Shown piece by piece: positions 28,201-35,990 of a stretch of 64,000 bases of DNA. The stretch covers positions 420,008-484,007 of the forward strand of contig VZRN01005007.1 in the NCBI GenBank assembly GCA_013397935.1, in the 5' to 3' direction. Numbering within the stretch: the first letter of the stretch is position 1; every line of letters begins with the position of its first letter. The stretch comes from Dasyornis broadbenti. Lineage: Eukaryota > Chordata > Aves > Passeriformes > Dasyornithidae. The notes below the pieces were generated by a model. It did no database searches and had not been told where the DNA came from. It saw nothing but the letters and a program-made list of their open reading frames with translations. Made by a program: the position numbers and the translations under genes.

Positions 28201-30542
28201 GTGGGGTGTCAGTCAGCAAGAGAAAATACCACATTCAAAGGCAGCACTGGTGGGGCCGTAACTGCAGGATAACCCTCACCAGGATATGGTGGGCTGCAGG
28301 CCCCTGGAAGAGCTTCACCCCTAGAATTTTATTTTTTCCAGCTGGTGACACATCAGTTGGGTGGAAGAAATGGAACCAGCTTCTCTTAAGCCATGAAAGC
28401 CCAAAGGAGTTTAAAGTCCCCCCCGCCAAAGTGCCACCCTCATTCAGGTAACCTGGCCTTGAATACTTCCAGGGATGGGGCAGCCACAGCTTCTCTGAGC
28501 AACCTCTCACAAGGGCCTCACCACCCTCACAGGGAAGAATTTCTCCCCATGATCCCATCTAACTCTGCTCTCTTTCAGTTTGAAGCCATTCCCCGTTGTC
28601 CTGTCACTCCATCCCTTGTCCAAAGCCCCTCTCCACCTCCACTTTCTTTTAGGGCCCTTCAGGTACTTCCCCCTCTGTCCTCATTGGCTCTCATTCTCCT
28701 GATGGGACCACCACTACCTTTGCATGCCAGCGGCTGCAAGGCACCTCCATCCCACCCTGTCAAGAGGCACAGAGGGAGTGATTGTCAGCCATGGCTCTCC
28801 GTGGATATTGGGATGCGCCAGCTGCCAGCTGGTCATGGGGAGGCCATGGCCAGTGAGTATCCCATGTTCCCACCCACAGCTCTACATGGATAGGATTCAG
28901 AGATATATCTATTTTTTTAAGTTATCTGTTAACTAAACACAGGGAGCTGATGGAAGTATAGGAGGGATCAGCCCCAGCACCTCCCTGGAAGCCTGCTGGA
29001 TCAGCTACAAAAACACCCCACAGCATTTCAGGCAAGAAATCCTCAGCCCTGGGGGTTCTCAGTGCTTGTCTGGGTGTGCTCTGCTTTCTTCTGCTTCTGC
29101 CCTTCCTCCCTGGCCAGTCTCCCTGGGCCGGGTCTGCTGACCCAGCGAAATCCCTCACATCCCTGTGTACTACAAACGCTGAAAGGGGAAATGGTTTTGA
29201 ACAAAGTGATGAAAAAAAGCATTTCCATTAACAAGGAGGTTTGTTTAAATCCCTCTGATTTCAATTTGTTGGGTTTTTTTTGCCTCAGACTGTGCAGAGA
29301 TTTGGGGTTTTGTACCCACATTAGGTTTCACAGACCTGTGACGTCAGCAGTTTCAGTCACACCAGCTTTTGTCTCTGCTGCTTCCAGATGGGCAAACACG
29401 GGCTATTCCAGCCATGGCCTCGATAACAAGGAAGCTCTGAATTATTCTGAACAAAAGGGCAGCAGCTAAACCTATTAACACCAACTGAAACCAACCAGCT
29501 GGCAGGAAAACCGTGTGTGACCAGCGTGGATTGTCTGTGTCCCTCCACTGGCCCCACAGATGCTCTGCTGGCCTGGGCCTGGATTCTACTGCTTTGATAA
29601 CAGCAGAGAATAATGGAATCATTTGGATTGGAAAAGACCTTTAAGATCATCCAGTCCAGGAAGGCGTGGGAGATAACACAGGGAAGGTTTATATGAAGGT
29701 GTATCGACAGCTGTGGGAAGGGAACACAAATCTAACCAGTCAGAAGGTCAGTAAAGTGTCAAACACGTGGGACTTGGTGGTTTCAGGTGACACAACCTGG
29801 CCCAGGTGCTCCGGTGATCTGTCAGCACTTCTGAACAGGCGACTCCCGCAAAGTCAACATTGAAATCGAGATTTCATTGGGAAAAATGCTCACCGTGATT
29901 TAAAAAATGTCAGAACACCGATAACAAAAGGAGGACTACAGCAGGACTCTGCAGGGCCCTCTCATGCTCACAGTGGTCCCCTAGGGTGACAACATGCCCC
30001 GCGATGGACACGCCACGCTCCCCCCGCGCTTGGGAGATGCAAAATAACGGAGCACCTTCCCCAAACAGGGATCACTGTCCCCAAACGAGCAGATTTGGAG
30101 GGAAGGCTCGGCCGGTCGCGACGCCAGTGTCAGCCCTGCGGGACGGGGAATCCGGCCGGTCCCTGCGTGGTGACAGCTGCGGGTGGCCCCGGGGGTGGCA
30201 GTGCAGGGACAGGGACACGCCGGGGGTGGCGGGGCCGGTGGCCGCTGCCCGGGGAACGCCAGCCCTCCCCAGATGCAGGGCACGGGCCAAAGCGGCTCCA
30301 GCACGGGGCTGCAGGCGATGCCCTGGGAACGGGACACACCCCAGTGACCAGCCGAGCCCTGTCCGGACCCCCGCCCCGGCCCGCTCACCGCGGATGGCGG
30401 CGATGAGCGCGTTGCCGTCCTTGATCACCTCCTTGATGAACTTGTTGGTTCGCTCCAGCTCCTGCTCGTAGCACTTGAGGCGCTCGCGAAAGTCGGGGCT
30501 GTCCAGGTAGCAGTCGCTGAACTCCAGCGGCGGGTGCCCCAT
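1163..30542 (-). CDS. OPHN1: OPHN1, oligophrenin-1 (5' eight coding exons; gene continues off left edge)
   Basis: Oligophrenin-1 is a Rho GTPase-activating protein with BAR, PH and RhoGAP domains. It acts at neuronal membranes and actin-rich sites in dendritic spine shape and synaptic vesicle endocytosis, and its loss in humans causes X-linked intellectual disability with cerebellar hypoplasia. Eight minus-strand exons, all with GT-AG borders and matching phases, join into one frame of 277 complete codons that starts MGHPPLEFSDCYLDSPDFRE, as I recall the human protein starting. The BAR domain (about residues 19-225) is complete. The PH domain begins near residue 265 (EGYLYTQEK) and is cut by the window edge; the PH remainder, RhoGAP and proline-rich tail lie to the left. 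The paralogues ARHGAP10, ARHGAP26 and ARHGAP42 share the layout but begin MGL and differ through DRHLHLSSKKKESQLQE and SLTVELTQD-like segments. The gene is divergent from YIPF6 over a CpG island. No frameshift or stop was found. Confidence 0.97.
2237..2341 (-). CDS. OPHN1: OPHN1 coding exon 7 (residues 200-234, end of BAR domain)
   Basis: The 105-base, phase 0-0 exon has acceptor cattgcag and donor gtgagt. It encodes VLAFLHSLFTYNNLTVELTQ then DFLPYKQQLQLSLQN, finishing the BAR domain. The TYNN segment differs from the ISNS that I recall in the human protein, a conservative surface change. Confidence 0.96.
3043..3153 (-). CDS. OPHN1: OPHN1 coding exon 6 (residues 163-199, BAR domain)
   Basis: The 111-base, phase 0-0 exon has acceptor cttctag and donor gtagga, a non-consensus but usable donor. 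It encodes ADLQVDKERHNFFESSLEYV then YQIQEVQESKKFSIVEP, the third BAR helix. Confidence 0.96.
4061..4162 (-). CDS. OPHN1: OPHN1 coding exon 5 (residues 129-162, BAR domain)
   Basis: The 102-base, phase 0-0 exon has acceptor ctacag and donor gtgtgt, a weaker donor than its neighbours. It encodes a lysine-rich stretch (ERKKKFEKDGEKFYSMLDRH) then LHLSSKKKESQLQE. Such basic residues on the concave BAR face typically contact membrane phospholipid. Confidence 0.96.
4163..10059 (-). other. OPHN1 intron 4
   Basis: A 5.9 kb intron. It holds a short tandem duplication (about 6085-6220), an AT-rich segment at 7500-7750 and another at about 9420-9610 with very few CpGs. Open frames of up to 223 codons on the minus strand near 5888-6559 have no family signature or splice logic and are read as chance. 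Confidence 0.8.
6085..6220. repeat. 66-base tandem duplication in OPHN1 intron 4
   Basis: Two adjacent copies, offset by 66 bases, share GTGGTGCCCACACAGAYGGC and the bases that follow. The copies differ at several sites, so the duplication is not very recent. Confidence 0.7.
10060..10131 (-). CDS. OPHN1: OPHN1 coding exon 4 (residues 105-128, BAR domain)
   Basis: The 72-base, phase 0-0 exon has acceptor ctgtag and donor gtaagg. It encodes VQNASDLLIKPLENFRKEQI then GFTK. The LIKPLENFRKEQIG stretch is conserved through the whole GRAF/oligophrenin family. Confidence 0.96.
11588..11649 (-). CDS. OPHN1: OPHN1 coding exon 3 (residues 84-104, BAR domain)
   Basis: The 62-base exon has a pyrimidine-rich acceptor (cttttcttacag) and donor gtaagg. 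It enters in phase 1 and leaves in phase 0. It encodes ESFKEFAELLQEVELERSMM, part of the long BAR helices. Confidence 0.95.
11650..15670 (-). other. OPHN1 intron 2
   Basis: A 4.0 kb intron of ordinary unique sequence. No exon with family similarity, structured RNA or clear transposon was seen. Intron 3 (10132-11587) is likewise empty of recognisable features. Confidence 0.8.
15671..15766 (-). CDS. OPHN1: OPHN1 coding exon 2 (residues 52-84, BAR domain)
   Basis: The 96-base exon has acceptor ccag and donor gtgagt, and enters and leaves in phase 1. It encodes YSSAVQKFSQTLQSFQF followed by DFIGDTLTDDEINI, which is BAR helix sequence typical of OPHN1. Codon 52, completed across the junction with exon 1, is GGG (Gly), where my recollection of the human protein is Asn. 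Confidence 0.96.
17679..17699. repeat. (CTGT)n microsatellite
   Basis: About five TCTG/CTGT units in OPHN1 intron 1. Confidence 0.85.
18060..18180. repeat. About 58-base tandem duplication in OPHN1 intron 1
   Basis: Two diverged copies contain TGTGACTGGGACATA, a GGGC-TGACTG core and CTGGCAC-CAGGA, offset by about 58 bases. Confidence 0.65.
23265..23335. repeat. Short minisatellite-like array in OPHN1 intron 1
   Basis: About three imperfect copies of a unit containing GGGGATGG-TGCCAGGTGAGY, with spacing of roughly 25-27 bases. Confidence 0.6.
28449..28700 (-). mobile_element. CR1 LINE fragment (minus orientation)
   Basis: The segment reads as the reverse complement of a CR1 3' region: TGGCCTTGAATACTTCCAGG, then GGGGCAGCCACAGCTTCTCT and the typical run of CACAGGGAAGAATTTCTCCC. 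It lacks the terminal octamer repeats, so it is truncated at both ends. Many mismatches suggest an old insertion. Confidence 0.88.
29610..29656 (-). mobile_element. Short CR1 3'-end relic (minus orientation)
   Basis: About 47 bases containing GGAATCATTTGGATTGGAAA followed by AGACCTTTAAGATCATCCAG, which is the reverse complement of the highly conserved avian CR1 3' terminus. The flanks show no more of the element. Confidence 0.85.
30389..30542 (-). CDS. OPHN1: OPHN1 coding exon 1 (residues 1-51)
   Basis: The ATG at 30542 sits in a strong Kozak context (GCCGCTGCCATGG on the minus strand). The frame gives the family start and the amphipathic helix and first BAR helix (KCYEQELERTNKFIKEVIKD). The exon ends one base into codon 52, with the donor gtgagc at 30388-30383. 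It is GC-rich at third positions, unlike the downstream exons, because it lies within the CpG island. The 5' UTR upstream runs into the assembly gap after about 59 bases. Confidence 0.97.
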
Positions 30543-30601
30543 GGCAGCGGCTCGGCCCGGCTCCGCCGCGCTGCGCCTATGGAACGCTGCCGCCGCCGCC
30601 C

Positions 30602-31011
30602 NNNNNNNNNNNNNNNNNNNNNNNNNNNNNNNNNNNNNNNNNNNNNNNNNNNNNNNNNNNNNNNNNNNNNNNNNNNNNNNNNNNNNNNNNNNNNNNNNNN
30701 NNNNNNNNNNNNNNNNNNNNNNNNNNNNNNNNNNNNNNNNNNNNNNNNNNNNNNNNNNNNNNNNNNNNNNNNNNNNNNNNNNNNNNNNNNNNNNNNNNNN
30801 NNNNNNNNNNNNNNNNNNNNNNNNNNNNNNNNNNNNNNNNNNNNNNNNNNNNNNNNNNNNNNNNNNNNNNNNNNNNNNNNNNNNNNNNNNNNNNNNNNNN
30901 NNNNNNNNNNNNNNNNNNNNNNNNNNNNNNNNNNNNNNNNNNNNNNNNNNNNNNNNNNNNNNNNNNNNNNNNNNNNNNNNNNNNNNNNNNNNNNNNNNNN
31001 NNNNNNNNNNN
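30602..31011. other. Assembly gap of 410 N
   Basis: An unbroken run of N lies between GC-rich flanks (GCCGCCGCCGCC on the left, GGGGGG on the right). The true length is unknown. Its position implies loss of most of YIPF6 exon 1, including the start codon, and part of the OPHN1 5' UTR. Confidence 0.99.
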
Positions 31012-31023
31012 GGGGGGACTTTG
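31012..31023 (+). CDS. YIPF6: YIPF6 exon 1, last 12 visible bases
   Basis: Directly after the gap, GGGGGGACTTTG is followed by a strong donor gtgagtg at 31024. It ends in phase 0, which is what exon 2 needs (Thr-Leu, then Phe-Pro-Gly-Leu). The human protein has Pro-Leu before the matching Phe. The assignment rests on position and phase. Confidence 0.7.
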
Positions 31024-34000
31024 GTGAGTGTGGATGGGGGGTCACTGGGGTCACTGAGCTGGGTGGGTCAGGAGAGGGGCCCGGGAGGCCGGGCTCCGGG
31101 CGGGCTGTGGGCGTTCGGCCCTACCTCTCTCCCTGAGCAGGGCCAGGCAGTCGGTCAGGTGCCGGGCAAAGGCGGAGCGGGGTCTGGAGGCCTGGGCGGG
31201 CGGCGGCTCGTCCGGAGGGCGGGGACGGGGAAAGAGGACGAGGACAGTGATGGGGAAGGCCACAGGAAAAGAAGATAGCCAAGAGGACAGGGACAGGAGC
31301 AGGCACAGAGAGCCACCGGCCTCTCGCCGTGCCCTCCCTGCCTCGCCTGCCCCGGCGTTTACCGTAGAACCGGTCGGGCTGTGCCTTGTTTGCCTTCACC
31401 TCCGGGCATCCGAGAGCTTTCCTCGCCCGCATGCGGGGAGGGAATCGACCCGGTTAAGCCTGGTCTCTGAGCAGCCTCGGTGTGCGCCCGGGCCGGGGGT
31501 GTCCGTGCAGCTCCCCAGGGCTGTCGGAGGGTGCTGCGGCTGTGGCTGTGCAGTCCTCAGATATCACTTCCTTTAAAACGCAGCTTTTTACTTCTTTAGT
31601 TGCTGCTGTCGGAACAGAGCATAGAGAGTGGGTTCTGGGGGTGACAGGGGACCGGCTCACACACACTTGCTCAGCTCATCAGGCCATGAACTGTTCACAT
31701 CAGGCAGCGACAGCCCAACCCTGCTGCAGAACCTTTTATTCATTGTATCCCTGAATTCTGAGCAGCTGTGTCCATCCCCAACCCATCTGAAGTGCACACG
31801 AGCACGTTTGTGTTTCTTCCTAAAGGTTTATATCCATTCAGTTCCCAGGTCTGGCAGATGTGTCGATATCCCAGGATATCCCAGTGGAAGGGGAGATCAC
31901 TGTCCCTGTGGGATCTCATTCTCCTGATGAGGATTACTCCACACTGGATGAGCCAGTCAAGGACACGATTGTGAGTCTGAGCCCCTGGCTGGGGTAAAAC
32001 TCAAGTTCTCTGGTGTCTTTGGTAGCTGTTGTGCAAAACCTGTGTTTTTGCACACTTCTGCTCCACCTGTACCTAAGTGGGGATTGTTTTAGAACTCGTC
32101 GTGTAAAACAAATTCCTGTGGGTCAAAAAGTGTCTGAATTATGGGCCAAAGTTTCTCTGTGATCCCAAAATCATTGTGACAGCAGAGGCCTCAGTGGGAC
32201 CTCATGAGAAATTCTGCTGACTGAAGGTATTTTTCATTTATTTTCTTTTCCTAGAGGAGCAAACAAATTGTTGATTATATTTTGGTGTTATTAAAGGGTA
32301 CAGTATTGTGGTTGTTAAAGAGAAGGATGTGATGCTGTGGCTCTTAAGGAATGTAGGAAAAGTAGTCATTGTTTGTTGCAGAGGATGCTGCAGAACTTCT
32401 TGGGTTGGATCCTCTCCTGATTTACCATCACTGTTCCTTTAATTCTGTCTCTCTGCTTTAGCTGGAAGCTGTAATTTTTGTGGGGGGATAAATTAAAGTG
32501 TTTTGTGTTTGTTTCAGATGAGGGACCTGAAGGCCGTTGGGAAGAAGTTTGTCCATGTCATGTATCCCAGGAAGAGCAGTGCGCTCCTCAGGGACTGTAT
32601 GTGCTGAGGACCTTCCTGATCTCCAGAGGGTGCTTTACTTCCAGGGGAGAGACGGAGTCCAGTGGGACAGGGATTCAGGGGGAACATCTCTGTTCTGAAC
32701 AGCAGAGATGACAGTTGGGATGTCACCAGGGCTCTGTGATGGGGGACATGGGTCAGAATGGGTGGAACTGGGAGCTTTAGCAGCTGGTGGGTCTTGAATG
32801 AATTTTATTATAGATTGTGGTGTAAGATGCTGAGTAAGAAAGTTGTAAGCAGTGAGATGTGGAAAATGGCATCTTGGGAGTTGGGCAAGGGGCTTTGTCA
32901 CTTGCAGGAAAGTGGAACTGAGATGGTTCTGTAACTTATGTTTTCCCTCTCCCTGCAGGGGATCTGTGGGGCCCATTGGTGCTGTGTGTCTCCCTGGCTC
33001 TGTGAGTATTCCAGGGAAATTTGGGGTTTTGTAGCCTGGTATATGAGAAAAATGAGATGTTAAAATTTACTCATTAATGTGTTACGATCATCTTCATCTG
33101 ATCCCTCTCTGTCAAGCACTGTTTGGTTAGGTTCTCTAATAAAATGTGTTTGTGACACTTCAAGCCCATTAGGAGCTCCTGTACTTAAATTCAGGATTTA
33201 AGAATGAACTCTTCCTGGAGCTCTGTCCTAGAAATGGTTTTGCTGAAGGTGTTCCAAGTTGTCCTGATTTGGTTGTGATGCCTGCATCCCATAGTTATTC
33301 CAGGCTTGCTCTGAGGCTGGTTTGTTCAATCACACACTACTCTGCTGCTTTGAGAGATACCAAAACTTTGGTACTTTCATTTCCATCTCAGCCTGTCATC
33401 CATGGCTTGATACCCTTCTGAGTGCTTTCACAGCCTTCAAAACAGTGAAACAAATGGACTGAAATCACCTCAGCTGATTCACAACCATTTTCCTTTCCTG
33501 TACAAAACTGAGGATATAATGGAATTAAAAAATGGATGAAAACCTATGGGCCTGCAGCATAACTGGGGATCAGTGATGGGACTCTGCCACCTACTCCAGT
33601 CTAGGAAAACTCCATCAATGCCAATGCTTCTGTCTGTCTGTTCCCTGCTCCAGTTGTTTCTCCCTGTTCCCCACTCCAGGATGCTGCAGGGTGGCTCTGC
33701 AGACAGCAAGGATGATGGAGGTCCCCAGTTTGCCGAGGTCTTTGTCATCATCTGGTTTGGGGCTGTTGTCATCACGCTCAACTCGAAGCTTCTGGGAGGG
33801 ACCATGTGAGTGCGGGTTTGTTTTGTAGCAGTTCACGCACTCCTGTGCACAGAGTTCTGTCCTGCCTGGTCTGACTGCTCTTTCCCCATTGCTGTTTCCC
33901 TGTGCAGCTCCTTCTTCCAGAGCCTGTGTGTGCTGGGCTATTGTGTGCTGCCACTGACTGTGGCCATGCTGGTGTGCAGGCTGGTGCTGCTCGCGGGCGC

Positions 34001-34838
34001 GGGCACCGTCAGCTTCATCATCCGCCTCATCGTGGTGGGGGCTATGTTCGGCTGGTCCACCTTGGGTGAGTTCCTCATGTGTGTGGCTTGGTGTTTAGGG
34101 AGCTTGATCTGTGTTCATTCCCTCAGGCAAAACCAAAGGATGCTCTGGTCTAAAGTGTCCTTGGGCTGCTGAAGGGCTGTAGAAATATTTCTTCCAATCC
34201 TTGAGCTGGCAGAGGTTCTGCCTCTGCTCCTGGTGATTTCCTTGGTCATGTGCAAATTGCCTTGGCCAGCAGGAGGATAATTTAGTACTAAACTCCATGT
34301 GAGACTGTTGGGTGTTTTATTCTATGATTATATTATAAATACTATTAGCAAATGCTGATTTTATACAGATGCATTTGCGCTATTTCTCCTGTTTTTTATC
34401 TATACGTCTGGCTCTCTTTGTACAGTGTTAATTACTCAGGGCTTGGAGCAGTCTGGGCTAGTGGAAGGTATCCCTGCCTGTGGCAGGGGTTGGAAGTGGG
34501 TATCTCTTCCAGCCCAAACCATGCTGTGATTCCATGATTCTATGACTTGTCATTCTGTATGATAAAGGACATTGCACTTGGTGATTACAGCCCATTGGTT
34601 TGAGCAGTGGTTTCTTTTTCAACACAATTGCAGTGCAGATCCTCACTGCAGTTTGCTGCCATGCAGTGAGGTCTGTGAGTGTTCTGCTGCTCCTGCTCCA
34701 TGTGTTTGTGTCTCCGCAGCATCCACGGCGTTCCTGGCAGACAGCCAGCCCCCCAACCGCAAGGCGCTCGTCGTGTACCCCATCTTCCTCTTCTACTTCG
34801 TCATCAGCTGGATGATCCTCACCTTCACCCCCCAGTGA
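31012..34838 (+). CDS. YIPF6: YIPF6, Yip1 domain family member 6 (start codon lost in gap)
   Basis: YIPF6 is a five-pass membrane protein of the Yip1 family found in the Golgi, where it pairs with YIPF1/YIPF2 and helps Golgi organisation and trafficking. Exons 2-7 join without frame error into 217 residues plus stop. The human protein is 236 residues with 19 before the equivalent Phe, so only about 19 residues should be missing, all in exon 1. Recognised stretches are SISQDIPVEGEIT, AVGKKFVHVMYPRKS, GGPQFAEVFVIIWFGAVVIT, FFQSLCVLGYCVLPLTVAML and the C-terminus FYFVISWMILTFTPQ. Five hydrophobic segments are visible: two split across exons 4-5, two in exon 6 and one in exon 7. The N-terminus is cytosolic and acidic. 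Expression is probably from the CpG island shared with OPHN1. Confidence 0.97.
31842..31970 (+). CDS. YIPF6: YIPF6 exon 2 (43 codons)
   Basis: The acceptor is ccattcag and the donor gtgagt, phase 0-0. The exon encodes FPGLADVSISQDIPVEGEIT then an acidic cytosolic stretch ending DEPVKDTI. An acceptor seven bases downstream (ttcccag) would remove Phe-Pro and break the phase, so 31842 is preferred. Confidence 0.95.
32518..32596 (+). CDS. YIPF6: YIPF6 exon 3
   Basis: The acceptor is gtttcag and the donor gtatgt. The exon leaves in phase 1 with the T of a Trp codon. It encodes MRDLKAVGKKFVHVMYPRKS then SALLRD. Confidence 0.96.
32959..33001 (+). CDS. YIPF6: YIPF6 exon 4 (first membrane segment)
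   Basis: A 43-base exon with acceptor ccctgcag and donor gtgagt. It encodes WDLWGPLVLCVSLA plus part of a Leu codon, the first hydrophobic segment. Confidence 0.95.
33680..33805 (+). CDS. YIPF6: YIPF6 exon 5 (second membrane segment)
   Basis: The acceptor is ccactccag and the donor gtgagt. The exon encodes a short loop (MLQGGSADSKDDGG) and then FAEVFVIIWFGAVVITLNSK, the second membrane segment, ending LLGGT. Confidence 0.96.
33908..34065 (+). CDS. YIPF6: YIPF6 exon 6 (third and fourth membrane segments)
   Basis: The preceding intron is only 102 bases (33806-33907). The exon encodes SFFQSLCVLGYCVLPLTVAM then LVCRLVLLAG, followed by a fourth hydrophobic segment ending GAMFGWSTL. The donor gtgagt follows a phase 1 G. 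Confidence 0.96.
34441..34545 (+). mobile_element. CR1 LINE 3'-end fragment in YIPF6 intron 6
   Basis: The sequence GCTAGTGGAAGGTATCCCTG, then GGCAGGGGTTGGAAGTGGGT, CTTCCAGCCCAAACCATG and the terminal GATTCYATGATTCTATGA octamers is the 3' end of an avian CR1 in plus orientation. The 5' truncation is typical. Confidence 0.92.
34720..34838 (+). CDS. YIPF6: YIPF6 exon 7 (last membrane segment, stop)
   Basis: The acceptor is tctccgcag. The exon encodes ASTAFLADSQPPNRKALVVY then PIFLFYFVISWMILTFTPQ and stop TGA at 34836-34838. This is the most conserved part of the protein. Confidence 0.97.
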
Positions 34839-35990
34839 GCACCATCCCGAGGCACTGGGACACGGACTGGAGTTTTTAATGGATGCTGCAGTGAATCCTT
34901 GGCTTTATCTCTTTCTAATTTATATATAGGGATACTGTAAAAAGGCAGGTTGTGGGATAAAGCCAGAGAGCTGCAAAAAGTGCTCGTTTGTGTGTCCCTC
35001 TTTGTGAAAGATACTGAGGTCCAGCTGCTGAGGGGTTTATTTAGCCCTGTTCTGTACTGGTGTTAATTAAACAATGCCCACTGGGACAGGGATTGTTCCA
35101 TCTCAGGAGAGAGCAGGAGATCCTGGATTTTCAAGCTGTTGGGGAGATGAAGTTCACATGACTTGGCAGATTTCCTGCCTGTGCTTGGATTCTCACTGAA
35201 GATGAAAATGCCTTATCAAACCATAGAACTTCACTACAATGATGTGTGGAGAGGAAAGAGATGTGTCTGACTCCTTTTCATTCCCTTATAGAGTGGTGGG
35301 ATGTGCACCCAGGGCGTTGTGGGACTGGGCTTTCCCAGGAAAGGAGATTTCAGCCAAAACCCAGCTAGTCCCCTTTGCAGAGATTTGAAGCTGGTGGCAG
35401 GAAGTTGCTTTTGCCCATATCCATGTGCTGTGTGTGTCCATCCCTTCATGTGGCAGGAAAGAGGGTTCCAGCCTGGTGCCTTCAGCACTGCATCCGTGAG
35501 GGGACTGTGGACTCACTGCAAGTTTCAGACCTGTGACCACAGGGGACAGAGCTCAGAGTCCTGCAGAAATGCTGAGATGGCTTTGTAGCAGGGACTGGGC
35601 TCTCTGCATTTGGGAAGGGAAAATTCCCTGGAAAGTATCAAGAATGTATATGTATGATAAAAACAAAGGGTTCTGTGCAGGAAGTTGAGCTTTTGCTGCA
35701 CAGGCTCTTTGGGTCTGACAAACCACACCAGGGCTTGGGCCCCAAAGTGTTAAAACAGATTGAAGGAAAGGAAGTAAATGGTACTAGAGGTGGTGGCTGC
35801 TCTGAAGCAGGGTGTGAATTCTGCTCTCACCTGCCTCTGTGTGACTGTTCATTTGGTTGTTCACAGGGACAGGAAAGAAATGTGTGGAAATGTGCGTTTT
35901 GTTCCCTTGTATTTACCATGAGATGTCAGACACTGTTCTGTGGGTTGTTTTGTGGGGTTTCACTTTTGCTTAATACTTTAATAAAAGGAA
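34839..35990 (+). other. YIPF6: Probable YIPF6 3' UTR
   Basis: Non-coding sequence after the stop has two candidate poly(A) signals: ATTAAA at 35066-35071 and AATAAA at 35980-35985. The second is followed by a GT-rich stretch (GTGCATTGTGTACC), so a 3' UTR of about 1.15 kb is a reasonable reading. Which site is used cannot be decided from sequence. Confidence 0.55.
35980..35985 (+). terminator. YIPF6: Candidate YIPF6 poly(A) signal AATAAA
   Basis: A canonical hexamer with a GT-rich downstream element about 30-45 bases later. It is 1.1 kb from the YIPF6 stop and on the same strand. Confidence 0.5.

Larger units (their letters stand above)
15767..30388 (-). other. OPHN1 intron 1
   Basis: The largest intron seen (14.6 kb), between the promoter-proximal exon and exon 2. 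It contains CR1 fragments at 28449-28700 and 29610-29656, and small tandem duplications near 18060-18180 and 23265-23335. A 236-codon open frame at 25677-26387 lacks recognisable domains. First introns often hold enhancers, but none can be named from sequence alone. Confidence 0.85.
29990..31520. promoter_or_regulatory. CpG island and divergent OPHN1/YIPF6 promoter
   Basis: Dense CpG and GC sequence on both sides of the gap covers OPHN1 exon 1 and the end of YIPF6 exon 1. The two genes are head to head, with the OPHN1 ATG at 30542 and the YIPF6 first donor at 31024. Both transcription starts must therefore lie in less than 500 bases, mostly inside the gap. No TATA box is visible in the remaining bases, as expected for a CpG island promoter. 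Confidence 0.85.

Noticed and set aside
30425..31278. Long open frames running through the N run on both strands
   Set aside because: They exist only because unknown bases were translated as X; the real content is OPHN1 exon 1 and the YIPF6 donor.
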